64,000 nucleotides of DNA, taken from Xylona heveae TC161 (taxonomy: Eukaryota > Ascomycota > Xylonomycetes > Xylonales > Xylonaceae). The DNA lies in NCBI RefSeq assembly GCF_001619985.1, contig NW_017264207.1:377294-441293 (forward strand), in the 5' to 3' direction. The translations under genes and the position numbers were made by a program. How positions within the stretch are numbered: the first letter of the stretch is position 1; each line of letters opens with the position of its first letter. The notes below the pieces were generated by a model. That model searched no databases. It was given only the letters and a program-made list of their open reading frames with translations, and was not told where the DNA came from. Below are positions 53,776-64,000 of this stretch, piece after piece.

Positions 53776-54719
53776 TACAATTAATTTCCCGGTCGCTTAA
53801 AGAACATATACCCTGAAGACGTGAAGAGGATAAATTTGAAAAGGAGCTGACGAAGCCCAATGTGGCTAATTTGCGCTATCGCACTCTTAGCGCCGGAAAG
53901 TTACCTAGGCAATGGAGCCTTAATCAAGTTATCATCGACATACTAAAGACACTTGATCTAGTTGAGAATAACACCAAGTCAATCTTGGCGGTGAGGATTC
54001 AAGTAAAAAAGCCTCCAGAACCATACGCAATTGATGACCCAAAAGAAGCTTGGATATTGGGATCCACATTGCAAGCTAGAAATCGGTCAGTACACTGGTC
54101 ATAGCCATATGCATACTTTCTGTCTTAGCTGCCCAGGTGTGAGATCAGTCAAGTGATGCAATTGCTTGTCTATAATAGGCTTCTCGCATTTCAGCCTCAC
54201 TGGAAAGGGATAAGCGCGAGTGCATCTTTGAATAGGCGGAGTGTCCGTAACAGATGATTTAACGCCCGAGGCGGAGCAGATAGTCAACAAAGCCCAGCGC
54301 GAGGTACAATCCTCCGCTCCGCTCGATTCCATGGTACGGTGCCAGGAAATTGTTCCAATTATATTCCTGGCGCACTGCCTCCTTCTCAGGGTATTCATGT
54401 GCTTTTCTATTATAATTTGAGACTGTTGGCGCCACAAAACTTTTGCCCAGGCATCCAATTCAAAGTCAAACAACGTATCGCATCGCTACGAAGCGTTACT
54501 CCGCATTCTCTATCTACTACATACGTCTGTGCTTAAGCTGAGCCGGAAGTGTCGCCTCAGGTGGTCAGGCCAAGAGTCGATTGCTGCCTTCGAGAGCCAT
54601 AGAAAGGTGTGGTATTAAACCTCGCGATCAGAGCCCGGGATCTCTCATTCCTGAAAGAGGCCTGAGCTCCTCCTGAAGAAACTCATAGAGCGCCATCTTC
54701 TTCTCTCGCTACTGCGACC
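53776..54719. other. Chitin synthase upstream region
   Basis: These 940 bp are probably promoter and 5' UTR of the chitin synthase gene. The stretch also holds a coding-like frame (see 53823-54104). A minus-strand frame at 54099-54473 has no recognisable content. Confidence 0.5.
53823..54104 (+). other. Coding-like open frame, possibly a gene fragment
   Basis: This open frame of about 93 codons starts just after the tRNA-Leu gene and has no good ATG. It encodes a charged, normal-looking sequence (FEKELTKPNVANLRYR, WSLNQVIIDILKTLDLVENN, LAVRIQVKKPPEPYAIDDP) ending at a TAG at 54102. The composition looks like a real C-terminal piece. It could be a relic or a chance frame. Confidence 0.25.
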
Positions 54720-57664
54720 ATGTCGTATCACCGAGTTCCTGATCCCAATGATCCTCGAAATCATGGCTACCCTTCGCCGTCAGTAGATCCTCGCTCTCCG
54801 TCGCCGCATCTTCAAGACCCTTACTATGCTGCCGGTCACCCAGGCTATCAGCAGCATAGTTCAGGAGACCTTGCGCTCTCTCCAGAGGAGCATCATGACG
54901 CTTTCTTCAATCAGCCTTATACGCCATCTCCGCACGACGAATATCCGTTGACGCAATATCCTACGGAATACCAGCATGGCGACTTTGCGCAACAACCGTA
55001 TTACGCGGAAAATGATCAGGTACCGATTTTGCAATCAGGAAATGCATACGGACCTGATCCTCACGAGCCTGAGGAATATTTGGCCGGTTATGACGAGGCG
55101 TCTGCGCCCATGGCCCCTAGCCCTGCGCCCATTCGCAGATGGAAGACTGTCAAAGAAGTACAGCTCTTCCAGGGCAATTTGGTGCTTGACTGCCCTGTTC
55201 CACCTAGGCTACTCAACCAGATCCACCACGCGCAACCGCCAGACCGTGACGAGTTCACGCATATGAGATACTCTGCGGCAACCTGCGATCCTTCTGAATT
55301 CTACCAGGAGCGTTTCACATTGCGACAGAGGCTGTTCGCTAAGCCTCGACATACCGAGTTGTTCATCGTGGTCACTATGTACAATGAGGATGATGTTTTG
55401 TTTGCGCGGACAATGACCGGTGTCTTTAAAAACATTGAGTACATGTGTAATCGGTCAAGCAGCCAGACCTGGGGCAAAGAAGCGTGGAAGAAAATTGTCG
55501 TCTGCGTGGTGAGCGATGGTCGTGCCAAAATCAATCCACGTACCCGGGCTGTGTTGGCCGGTCTAGGTGTCTACCAAGACGGCATCGCCAAGCAGCAGGT
55601 CAATGGCAAGGACGTGACAGCCCATCTTTACGAGGTATGTAATGAAATGAGGGAAAAGAGAACGCGGATTGATCACTAACTGTTTCGTAGTATACTACGC
55701 AAATGGGCCTGGAGCTCAAGAATGGCATTGTCAGCGTGAAGAAGGGTACCACTCCAGTACAGATGCTCTTTTGTCTCAAGGAGAAGAACCAAAAGAAGAT
55801 CAACTCCCATCGGTGGTTCTTCCAGGCCTTTGGCACAGTTCTCCAACCCAACGTCTGCGTTCTGTTAGACGCTGGAACACGGCCAGGCAAAGATTCAATC
55901 TACCAACTCTGGAAAGCCTTTGACATCGAGCCCATGTGTGCGGGCGCCTGCGGTGAGATCAAGGCTCTTTTGGCCCACGGAAAGAAGCTCGTCAATCCTC
56001 TCGTGGCCACCCAAAATTTTGAGTACAAAATGAGCAATATCCTCGATAAGCCTCTCGAGTCGGCTTTTGGATTCATCTCTGTCCTTCCCGGTGCTTTCTC
56101 GGCCTACCGGTTCGTCGCTCTACAGAATGATGCCAATGGCGAAGGTCCGCTAGAGAAGTACTTTGCGGGCGAGAAGATGCATGGCGCTAATGCCGGCATT
56201 TTCACTGCCAATATGTATCTCGCCGAAGATCGTATCCTTTGCTTTGAGCTTGTCTCGAAGCGGAAGTGTCACTGGATTTTGCAATACGTCAAGTCTTCGA
56301 CTGGTGAAACGGATGTGCCAACTGAGATGGCAGATTTTATTCTCCAGCGTCGACGATGGCTGAACGGCAGTTTCTTCGCTGCGGTTTACGCTCTGGCTCA
56401 TTCGTATCAGATCTTCCGGAGCAATCATAGCGCCATCAGAAAGTTTATGTTTCTGCTTGAGTTCTCCTACCAGACTATCAACATGCTTTTCGCGTGGTTT
56501 GCCATCGTAAGCCTTTCCTTACTTCCCCACGATTAACGTTTGGTACTTACCTAGGCTTTCTTACAGGGTAACTTTTTCTTGGTTTTCCGCATTTTGACCA
56601 CTTCTTTGGGAGACAAAGACCTTCTTGGTGAAGTCGGAAAGATCCTTGGCCTTGTATTTGAATGGCTTTATCTTGCGACGCTACTTACCTGTTTCGTACT
56701 TGCTCTGGGCAACCGGCCACAAGGATCGAACAAGTTTTACATGTCGCAAGTATACTTCTGGGGTTGCATCATGATGTGAGTTTACTCGAATGGCAACGCC
56801 GTCCTTTTTCATCAATGTACTGACCTGCGTACAGTTATTTGATCTTTGCATCAGTCTTCATTACCGTGAAATCAATCCAAGAAGAGCTGAAGGAGCACCA
56901 TTTTAGCGTGGGCCAGTTATTTGCCAACAAGATCTTCTTCAACTTGATGGTTTCCATGTTGTCGACCTACGTCCTTTGGTTCGTTTCTTCGCTGCTGTTT
57001 TTCGATCCCTGGCACATGTTCACCTCGGTAAGTTATCCTTCTGTTATATTACTCTATGCGGCCGAAACCTAACAATGTGATAGTTCATCCAATACCTTCT
57101 CATGACCCCCACATACATCAATATTCTTAACGTATACGCATTCTGTAATACGCACGACATCACTTGGGGAACTAAGGGCGATGACAAACCCGCCAAACTG
57201 CCCTCGGCAGTCACCAAGCCAGGAGGAAAAGTCGACGTCGACATGCCCCAGGATGACACCGATCTCAATGCTTCATACGAGAATGAATTACGCGCATTTG
57301 CAGCCAAGGCTCCGAAGGAGGTTCGAGAAGTCTCCCCGGCAGAAAAGCAGGAAGATTATTACAAGGGATTCCGAAGTGCAGTCGTCTTGGTTTGGATGTT
57401 CTGCAATCTTGCGCTCGCCGCAGTGGTCCTCAATGTCGCTGGTGTGCAGAATCTCTCCAAGCAAGATGACGACAATCAAAGAGTGACAATCTACATGGCG
57501 GTTGTCCTGTGGAGTGTTGCCGGCTTGTCCGCATTCAGATTTACAGGCGCCATGTGGTTTTTGATAGTTCGCATGGTAAGTCATACCATCATCGAGGCTA
57601 TGCCCTTCTTCGTGAGCATTCGAGGGACTAACACTTTATTCCACTACAGTTCCGCGGCGTCTAA
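54720..57664 (+). CDS. chsB: Class III chitin synthase
   Basis: This is a family 2 glycosyltransferase at the plasma membrane that polymerises UDP-GlcNAc into wall chitin. The start at 54720 ([18 protein letters not shown]) opens a disordered Pro/Tyr/His-rich tail. The conserved core follows: [44 protein letters not shown], then after an intron [15 protein letters not shown] and the catalytic motif [12 protein letters not shown]. Five introns interrupt the second half, each in frame. The last exon encodes only FRGV. Six or more membrane segments follow the core (for example [36 protein letters not shown]). Sequence matches the filamentous-fungal class III group (ChsB/ChsG), which lacks yeast counterparts and is needed for normal hyphal growth. 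Confidence 0.94.
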
Positions 57665-58513
57665 ATGCTGATTAGCATCTCCGCTGTCAATGTTGATATG
57701 TGTCCGAGTCATATCCCAGCACGAAGATACGATTGATATACCACATTGTTTTGTCTATCTTGTTGCCATGTCTACAGCGATAGCATTTTCTCGCGTTATA
57801 TCATAAATTCTTTTGTTTCTTTTGATTAGCTTTCTCTTACAATGTATTTCAAACTTTCATATTCTTCTAGACCAGCCAATGTTTAAAGATAAGGTAGTTA
57901 CAAGTCTCATTCATTTCAGACATAAGCCCGTGAACCAACCAATCATACATGGGTCTCCACAGAAGCCGTCCACATACAGTAACTCGACTATGCCAATTGC
58001 TAAAAGATGTCCATTTACCAAAATGTTTCTATAAATTCCCTCGGGTTGGATAATCCCTGCTCACCAACAAGTGGCAATCATGGGGAAAACGTCACTGCTG
58101 AGGCGTCATTCATTGATGAGTTGCCTTCTGAAAACTGTGGCGGTGCTAATACGGATAAAGATAATCAGTGGCAGTGCATCCGATCAAGTGGCGCGTCTTC
58201 GGCCAAATTGACGGAGCGACTAAAACCAACCTTGGAGGGGCGACAAGGGGGTCCTACACGTTAGTTTTCCGTCGGGGGTCTTTTGGCGGGGCCTTATGGT
58301 GTCATAGTGCAGGCCAATCTTCTCTGTCTACTCTCACCACCTTTGTACACATTTTCTCTCAAGGTTATTTGTTATCGCGAGTTTACGGCTGCACTGCATT
58401 AAACCATCACATTCTGTTTCTAGATTTGTGCATTACATTGCAAATCGCTGCATAAGGCACACTCGCTGGGTCCGGTATCTATAGTTTCGTCCTGCAGAAA
58501 AAGATATAACAAT
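57665..58513. other. Intergenic region
   Basis: These 850 bp hold chitin synthase 3' flank and upstream DNA of the phosphatase gene. Short frames at 57813-58455 overlap each other and are not supported. Confidence 0.5.
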
Positions 58514-59278
58514 ATGGCGCAAGACGACAAGAAGGTTTCTGTTCTTTTTGTGTGTCTTGGAAACATTTGTACGTTCTGATCCTATCTAATCCAAATACGC
58601 GTTCTTTGTCACCTTTCCTCCATGATCATGTAATTCCTGAACTACACGAATCAACACACCCCGGGCCCCCTCGCCCGCCACTCAAAGCCTTCGAGCGCGC
58701 ATTGAACCGCAACCGCCCTCATTTCGCTGCTGTATTAAGTTCTGGCTTCTAACTTTGAATTTCTTGTCATCGACATAGGCCGGTCGCCCATGGCCGAAGG
58801 TGTCTTCCGCCACTTGACGCGATCACACCCGCGCATCGGGCGCATCGACTCCGCCGGCACGGCAGCCTATCACTCCGGCGAGCCGCCGGACTCGCGCACC
58901 ATGTCGACGCTCGAGGACAATGGGATTACCGACTACGTGCATGAGGCGCGCAAGGTGCAGCCCGAAGACTTTGAGGAGTTCGACTACGTGCTTGCCATGG
59001 ACAAGGACAATTTCCGGAACTTGAAGCGCATGAAGAAGATGGCGCTCGGCTCGGGCAGCAGCAGCTCTGCGGCTCGCAGACGGGCCAAGATTGCTGATGA
59101 TGACGAGGATGACGGCGTTGGTGCGCGGGTCATGATGTTTGGCGATTTTGGCGGAAAGAAGAAGAATGAGGAAATTGACGACCCCTATTATGGTGGCAGA
59201 TGGGGCTTTGATGAGGCGTATGAGCAGGCGGTGCGATTCACGAATGGCTTTTTGAAGGCGCTGGAGAATGAGCAGTAA
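58514..59278 (+). CDS. Low-molecular-weight protein tyrosine phosphatase
   Basis: This cytosolic phosphatase (yeast Ltp1 type) has 184 residues. Exon 1 (58514-58568) encodes MAQDDKKVSVLFVCLGNI. A 210-nt intron splits the active-site loop. Exon 2 (58779-59278) resumes CRSPMAEGVFRHL. The spliced loop VCLGNICRSP contains the nucleophile Cys14 and Arg20 in the C-x5-R signature. The general acid Asp is in IDDPYYGG near the C-terminus. An unusual acidic/basic insert (SSSSAARRRAKIADDDEDDG) lies in the middle of the domain, before the DPYY motif, and makes the protein longer than the usual 155-160 residues. The 3' half is GC-rich, unlike its flanks. Confidence 0.92.
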
Positions 59279-59602
59279 ATTGGGGGAGGGGATTTTTTTT
59301 GGCGCGGGAAGGATAGAGAAAGCTCTGTAAATACGGCGGAAATTTGAAGGGGATTTTGGCGATCGTGGGAACCCAAGTAGCGAAAGACCTGGGTTGCTTA
59401 CCCGTTCCCGCGATGCTTAGATGAAAGATGGCTCGGATGACATAGCCTTTTTTTTTTATTTCTTAGTTGATAGATATCCTGCTTTCTTTTAAAAAGAGGT
59501 ATTTTAGATACTGTACTGTCACTGTATCGCTGTTCATACAATTCATGAATTGTTTGCAAGATACGTGAGGATTAAGTTGAGACATGGCGTGGTTGGATTT
59601 AA
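59279..59602. other. Short intergenic region (convergent 3' ends)
   Basis: These 324 bp contain two T/A runs (59291-59299 and about 59448-59457) and no gene. Confidence 0.55.
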
Positions 59603-60735
59603 TTAGACCGCCGCATCGTCATCTTCCCACGGTAACCGCTCCGGAAACACTTCGACTCCTGAACTTCCACCAGTCCATCTCAGCAAGTGCATGACACTCG
59701 CCTCCAGGGCCTTCTCATGGGTATCACCTTGTACGTCTGATAAGTCTCCACATATATACTGCACCACACCATATGCATCTGCAGCTTTCCATGCGCGCTT
59801 GACTCTCTTCTCATGCAGTATTTTACCCGTGCCATACAAGTCGCTCTTCCACAGGCCGAACCCGCTCTTTGCTTCGGCCGCAACAAGAGTATCAGGGGGC
59901 GTTACTTCCGGGGGAGGATTGATGCCAATATACTCCACCCGTTCAAGTGGCCACTTGATAGCTCGGCAGTGTAGGTCGGTGAATCGTGCCCGCTTGAATT
60001 CATGGGATACAATTACCAGGCGGGTAGGGTAGAAGCCTCTCAGCCGCCGGAAAAGGAGAAGAGAGAAGAGGACATTTTGGTAAGAGTCTGTGGCGAGATT
60101 CTCGGCAGTGACTGCGGACTGATCTATAGTCGTTGTCGTAGTCTTTGGGAAGTATTCATTTGCTTGTGCGAGATTCTTTTAAGAGGGTTAGTGGAAGGAT
60201 GTTACAGTGAAGCAACAGATGAGGCTGGAGCCTTCAAGGTATAACATTGAGGCATACCAAATAGGATTGTCCCTCCGCTAGAGCACCTGCAGCGGCTTTT
60301 GTAGGGCCACTGTGATTATCGCGTCAGCTTGCTGCTGTGGCGGAAAAAGGGCCCCGCAGGCACGGCGATTGAAAGAAGGCCAAGCATTCGAGACTTACCC
60401 TGAAAATACGAGCAGACTCCCTGCAGGAGCCTGACTTAGTGCCTTTATGCCGGCTTTGATGTGCTCAATGTATATTGGTGTTTCGCCTTTTTGAAACGGC
60501 TCAATCAGCCTACGTAAAAATGTGGTTGGTTAATGGTTTAATGTCAAATGTGCATAGTGATGGAACGTTCTATTGAGGAGGGGTGACTTTGAAAAACATG
60601 CAGAGACCAAGGTCATTATTAGTGGAGCAGATACCATTCTGATTCATCCCAGCCATTTGACGGCCCTCCAAGCCATATGGCATGGCAGCAGACTATAATG
60701 AGCTCAGCAGCATTGCCTTGAGGATTAGATTCCAT
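59603..60735 (-). CDS. DUF218-type domain protein
   Basis: This protein of about 250 residues comes from four exons, with start [19 protein letters not shown] at 60735. Introns follow SEW, SGG (within LVFSG/GPTK) and EGQSYL. The spliced order is: the N-terminal strand [14 protein letters not shown], a helix ([14 protein letters not shown]), [14 protein letters not shown], then [36 protein letters not shown] and the C-terminal region. This strand-SGG-x-T...DSxxN...H-x-FK pattern is that of the fungal DUF218-like family, whose bacterial relatives include SanA/YdcF. Enzymatic activity is unknown. Earlier in-frame ATGs were not seen. Confidence 0.8.
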
Positions 60736-61595
60736 TGGATGTGTTGAGTATGGTCCTAATCACAGCGAGTTATGTTGTGAATGAAGTTCACTGGAAAGCA
60801 ACCGAAAAGCATGAAAAGGCAGTGAGTGACCTGGAGGGGCATAAGATTGACAAATCGATTCCAAAATATTCTTCTACTGAGAAAACCGGCTTAAGTTCTA
60901 TTTAATTGAGAATATCACCAGACTTGTTATAATTCTGGTTCTCTTTTGCAGAGATGACTATACACTCAGATTGAAGGTTGAGGAAGTCCGCGCCAGGGCT
61001 ACAAAACTGACTACCCGAATAGGAAACTTATACATAACGGTTATATCGTGGACAGCTGCAACGACCGTTTTTAAACCAACCAGGAAAAGGATTGAAAACA
61101 CCACCCAAGATCTCCTCTTCAGGACAGTTTTGGCGCATAATTAAACTCGAGACGTCGAACGAGAAACGATTGATTTCCGAGAGCAGTAATTTTCCAGACG
61201 CTTGTGCCTGAATGGAAAGTTTCCGAAGCCCAGCGACCTGTCATGACATCACCCCACGCAGAACTCAAATGTGAAATATCATAGCGACATCATACCTACG
61301 TTGCCGCGCCCCATGGGCCCCACGACAAGTCCCTTGACGGCACCAAAGCCCCACGATTCTGACCTCACTTGATCCACAGCTGTTTAGCGGAGTAAGAAAT
61401 CACTCTATAATCTGTTCACAAGAGAAGCATAAATTCCAGCTTATTCCCTCTAGCCTAGCTCTCTTTTCTTTCTGCAGAAAACCAAATCCAGGAACCATTT
61501 CTCTCTAGGCTACTATCTCTTTCGGCTTAGCCTTATAGCCTCCTCACTCTCCACGAAAAGAATTTTTTTTCAATTCTCAATTACATATTATCATA
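60736..61595. other. Upstream region of the small polar-protein gene
   Basis: These 860 bp contain a strong CT-rich leader (about 61440-61560) directly before the start at 61596, a typical mark of highly expressed fungal genes. The rest is AT-rich with no gene. Confidence 0.5.
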
Positions 61596-62037
61596 ATGTC
61601 TGCCGAATACCAGGGAGAGGACCCCCTCGTCATTGCTCAGAAGGCTGAGCGCGACCTCAACTCCTACCAGGCCAAGACTGGTAAAGGCCAGCAGGGCAGC
61701 TCTGGTATGGGCACATTTTATATATATCGCCACTTGGAGTGAGATGGGAAAGCTAATGAGTTGAATTGTTACAGTCACCGAGTCTGGTGTTGATGAGGTC
61801 AAGGCCTCCAAGTTCCCTGGCGCCGACGTTACCTATGGCTCTGCTGCTTCCGGCTCCGGCGACAACCGTGAGATTCCCGTCGAAGAGGGCGGTGAACTGA
61901 AGGGTGGCAGCACTGGTATGCCTACCAAGGCACGCGACTTTGAGGGCCCTGGTGGTCCCGAGACCAAGCAGGCCCAGTACGAGGAGACGAACCCTGGCAA
62001 CGACGAAGTCCGCGCCAATGTCAGCAACCAGCTGTAA
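61596..62037 (+). CDS. Small polar, probably disordered conserved fungal protein
   Basis: This two-exon protein of about 123 residues begins MSAEYQGEDPLVIAQKAERD. The intron follows GQQGSS, and the frame resumes VTESGVDEVKASKFPG. It is rich in Gly, Glu, Ser and Lys, has no Cys or Trp and no hydrophobic core, and ends NPGNDEVRANVSNQL. I recall similar short proteins in many filamentous ascomycetes, annotated only as hypothetical. The pattern fits a hydrophilic stress-type protein, but this is not demonstrated. A CT-rich leader and GC-rich codon choice suggest strong expression. Confidence 0.75.
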
Positions 62038-62574
62038 GCTCTGACTTTGAGGAATCGAATCGAATCGATGATATCCGATGCGGGTCGCCGCGTCTCTTGC
62101 ATATCCTAAAAAAAGTGACATCCTGGAAAACGGATGTCGACTTTTTAAAAATTTGCATTGAAATACTTTGCGGCGGGAACGAATTCACCCGTCGAAAATT
62201 ATCTGCCTGTATTTTATGGCTTAGTCACGGCACTTTTTCTCAGCCGTTGTATTATTAGCTCAGGAAGCAAAAATCACGATTAGCTAGTTTAATGATACGA
62301 GGTTACGACTCTCGAAAGATTATACTTGCTTTTATGGAAACGGTTGTGAGGATCAACAAAAGCAAATATTTCATTTGAATAGAAGTTAGGAGTGATGTTT
62401 ATGGATATACGCATCTATTCGTAAAACTAGGTAATGTCTATAAACAAATGACCGCCCATCAAAGCAATTAGCAGAGCTCAAAAGAAGCCAAGCGGCAAAA
62501 CTATCCCATATGTACAATCAATCTTGAACAGTTTCAAAGTCTATATAAATCATATGCCGATTTTCGCACCCAAT
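62038..62574. other. Intergenic region (convergent 3' ends)
   Basis: These 537 bp are AT-rich and hold no gene. They probably contain both 3' UTRs. Confidence 0.5.
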
Positions 62575-64000
62575 CTATATCGTAGGTCCCTTACTCGAGG
62601 CCGGAGGACTTGCACGGCCAACGGTTCCACTCATGACCTGCTCAACGAACCTAGTAGCCATCCGGACCATGTTTGCGACCGTCAAGTGAGGGACGCCCTC
62701 AACTATGTTGTCTTCCAAGAAAACAGTGTTCTTGTCACCAAAGACTGCACCGTCGGCCACAAAGGGAGGTGGTACCTCCCCATTCGGCACATTCAAGGTC
62801 CGCGAAACAACAGGCTTCTGACTCTTCAGCCAGGTGAGGAAGGGTTCAGCGCAGGAGTAAGGGACCAATTTGTCCGCGCCACCAGCCAGGTTAAGAATTG
62901 CCTTGCCTCCGAGGTGCTTGAGCAAGCGCTCAGAAGAAACAGCAGGATCGTCAGCCACGAGCTGGACTTTGTCGAATTCCTCCTGACCCGCGCCCGCGCC
63001 CGTGCCAGTCACGGCTTTCCGCCCGACCAAGAAGCCCGCGGGATCCCGCTCGACCACTGCGTCGATCAGGCTGTTAGGGAAATCAACGGAGCCAAGGAAC
63101 TTTCCTCCCGGAGGCAAGCCGGATTCACATGTCTTCAGGCCTGATCGATCTGCCCGGTCGGTCATGAGGCGGATGTAGTCGCAACAGCCGACAATCACGC
63201 AGCCGGCAGACACACGTGGGTCGTGCAGCAGCATGTGCCAGGTGGCGTGGCCTCCGAGAGAAATACCCATGGCGAGATTGTTGGTAATCTGAATCTGAGA
63301 GCCATCTTCTGAGGGGGGGAAGATGTAAGAGGGCAGATGAGTGAGGAGTTGAGAGGCGTCAATTGAGGTACCATCTGATTAGAGGTCAGTTTGAAGATGT
63401 TCTCAATCTTTTTAGATTTTTCCAGGGTTTTGCATGAGAGTGGCCAAACAGCGAAACAGAAGATATGAATGTGACAATGATGTGCATAGGTAGGTTGGGA
63501 AGAAAAATAACGCAAGTGGGTACGTCGTCATGGGACCGTAGCAAGCAATATTCAGAACGCAGTGATTCAATGCAAAACGAAAAGAGGGAAGGAAAAAAAA
63601 AATTAAATTGAAAGGAAAGTAGATAAAACTTACGGTAGATGGAAAACATGTTTTGTGCATGGCGCGTATCTCCTCCTCTCCAGGACTCATTGGCAAGTTC
63701 ATCTTCCAATCGGGTGCCGTGATTCCGTTGATCGAAGGCAGCCGCGATGAGGCCTCGCCGGGGTGTGCCATCTGCTAATTCAATGCCGGCAGCGAGCTTT
63801 TCGTTCCAGTTACCGATGGCTTCTGCGGCGAGGGGGCGCATGTATTCCCAGGTCAACATGCGCGGGTTCAGCAGCCACAGACAGGCGACTTCGGTCACTT
63901 GTGGCGGCAGTTCGTCAAGACCAAAGACGGCGGTGCGCAGTCCCGAGATGGTGAACATCTTCTCGGAGACGACCTTGTTGGTCCCTTCAATGGCTGGAAT
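62575..64000 (-). CDS. Alpha/beta hydrolase (5' end beyond window)
   Basis: This is a serine hydrolase of the alpha/beta fold, with its start beyond the right edge (the frame is open through base 64000). Exon one here ends QNMFSIY. An intron of about 260 nt (to about 63373) follows. The next exon reads HGTSIDASQLLTHLP, then NNLAMGISLGGHATW, the nucleophile elbow G-x-S-x-G-G. The acid is likely Asp in GGADKLVP and the base His in EGVPHLTVANM. The oxyanion segment upstream reads AAAFDQRNHGTR. This layout suits a fungal prolyl-oligopeptidase-like or esterase group with unknown substrate. An internal ATG (MFTIS, 63958) is not needed, as the frame continues upstream. Confidence 0.82.

Overview
The window looks like a chromosome segment of a filamentous ascomycete, most likely a Eurotiomycete (Aspergillus/Penicillium relatives). 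The evidence is short GT..AG introns of about 50-130 nt, nuclear tRNA genes with introns, and a gene set typical of Pezizomycotina: a class III chitin synthase, a CDK10-type kinase, an Mrc1 checkpoint mediator, Rtf1, Coq7, a MOT1 molybdate transporter, an ISWI ATPase, Arp1/NudK and AP-3 mu. The order-level placement is inference, as no database could be searched. Gene boundaries were deduced by eye from reading frames, splice sites and remembered family sequences.

Layout. 1-7.7 kb: a CDK10-like kinase cut by the left edge, a four-helix SUR7/claudin-like membrane protein, an unrecognised Ser/Pro-rich protein, and a secreted Cys-rich preproprotein with Kex2-type sites. 8.6-24.2 kb: an intron-containing tRNA-Lys, Mrc1, Rtf1, Coq7, MOT1, a probable tRNA-His and a Par32/Amu1-like GRGGAGN-repeat protein. 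24.2-27.2 kb is a gene-poor stretch. 27-43.2 kb is compact housekeeping sequence: fatty aldehyde dehydrogenase, Arp1, AP-3 mu, a Dmo2/DMAC1-like mitochondrial protein, a DUF4588-like protein, ISWI and a HAD phosphatase. 43.8-53.8 kb is an accessory block flanked by two tRNA genes. It holds a gasdermin-like pore-protein candidate divergent from a TPR-CHAT protease with an intact His/Cys dyad, then a GNAT acetyltransferase and an MFS transporter. 54.7-64 kb: class III chitin synthase, low-molecular-weight tyrosine phosphatase, a DUF218-type protein, a small highly polar protein and an alpha/beta hydrolase cut by the right edge.

How the genes relate. Most neighbours are independent housekeeping genes; several pairs share divergent promoters (CDK10/SUR7-like, Rtf1/Coq7, AP-3 mu/Dmo2-like, DUF4588-like/ISWI). 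The one clear candidate for a functional module is the head-to-head pair at 44.07-49.25 kb. A gasdermin-fold executioner beside a CHAT protease matches the logic of fungal and bacterial gasdermin cell-death systems, in which the protease releases the pore-former by cleaving off a C-terminal tail. The gasdermin assignment is by eye; the CHAT dyad is directly visible.

No transposable element, CRISPR array or rRNA gene was found. Two near-identical tRNA copies (21.7 and 43.8 kb) differ only by one compensatory base pair.
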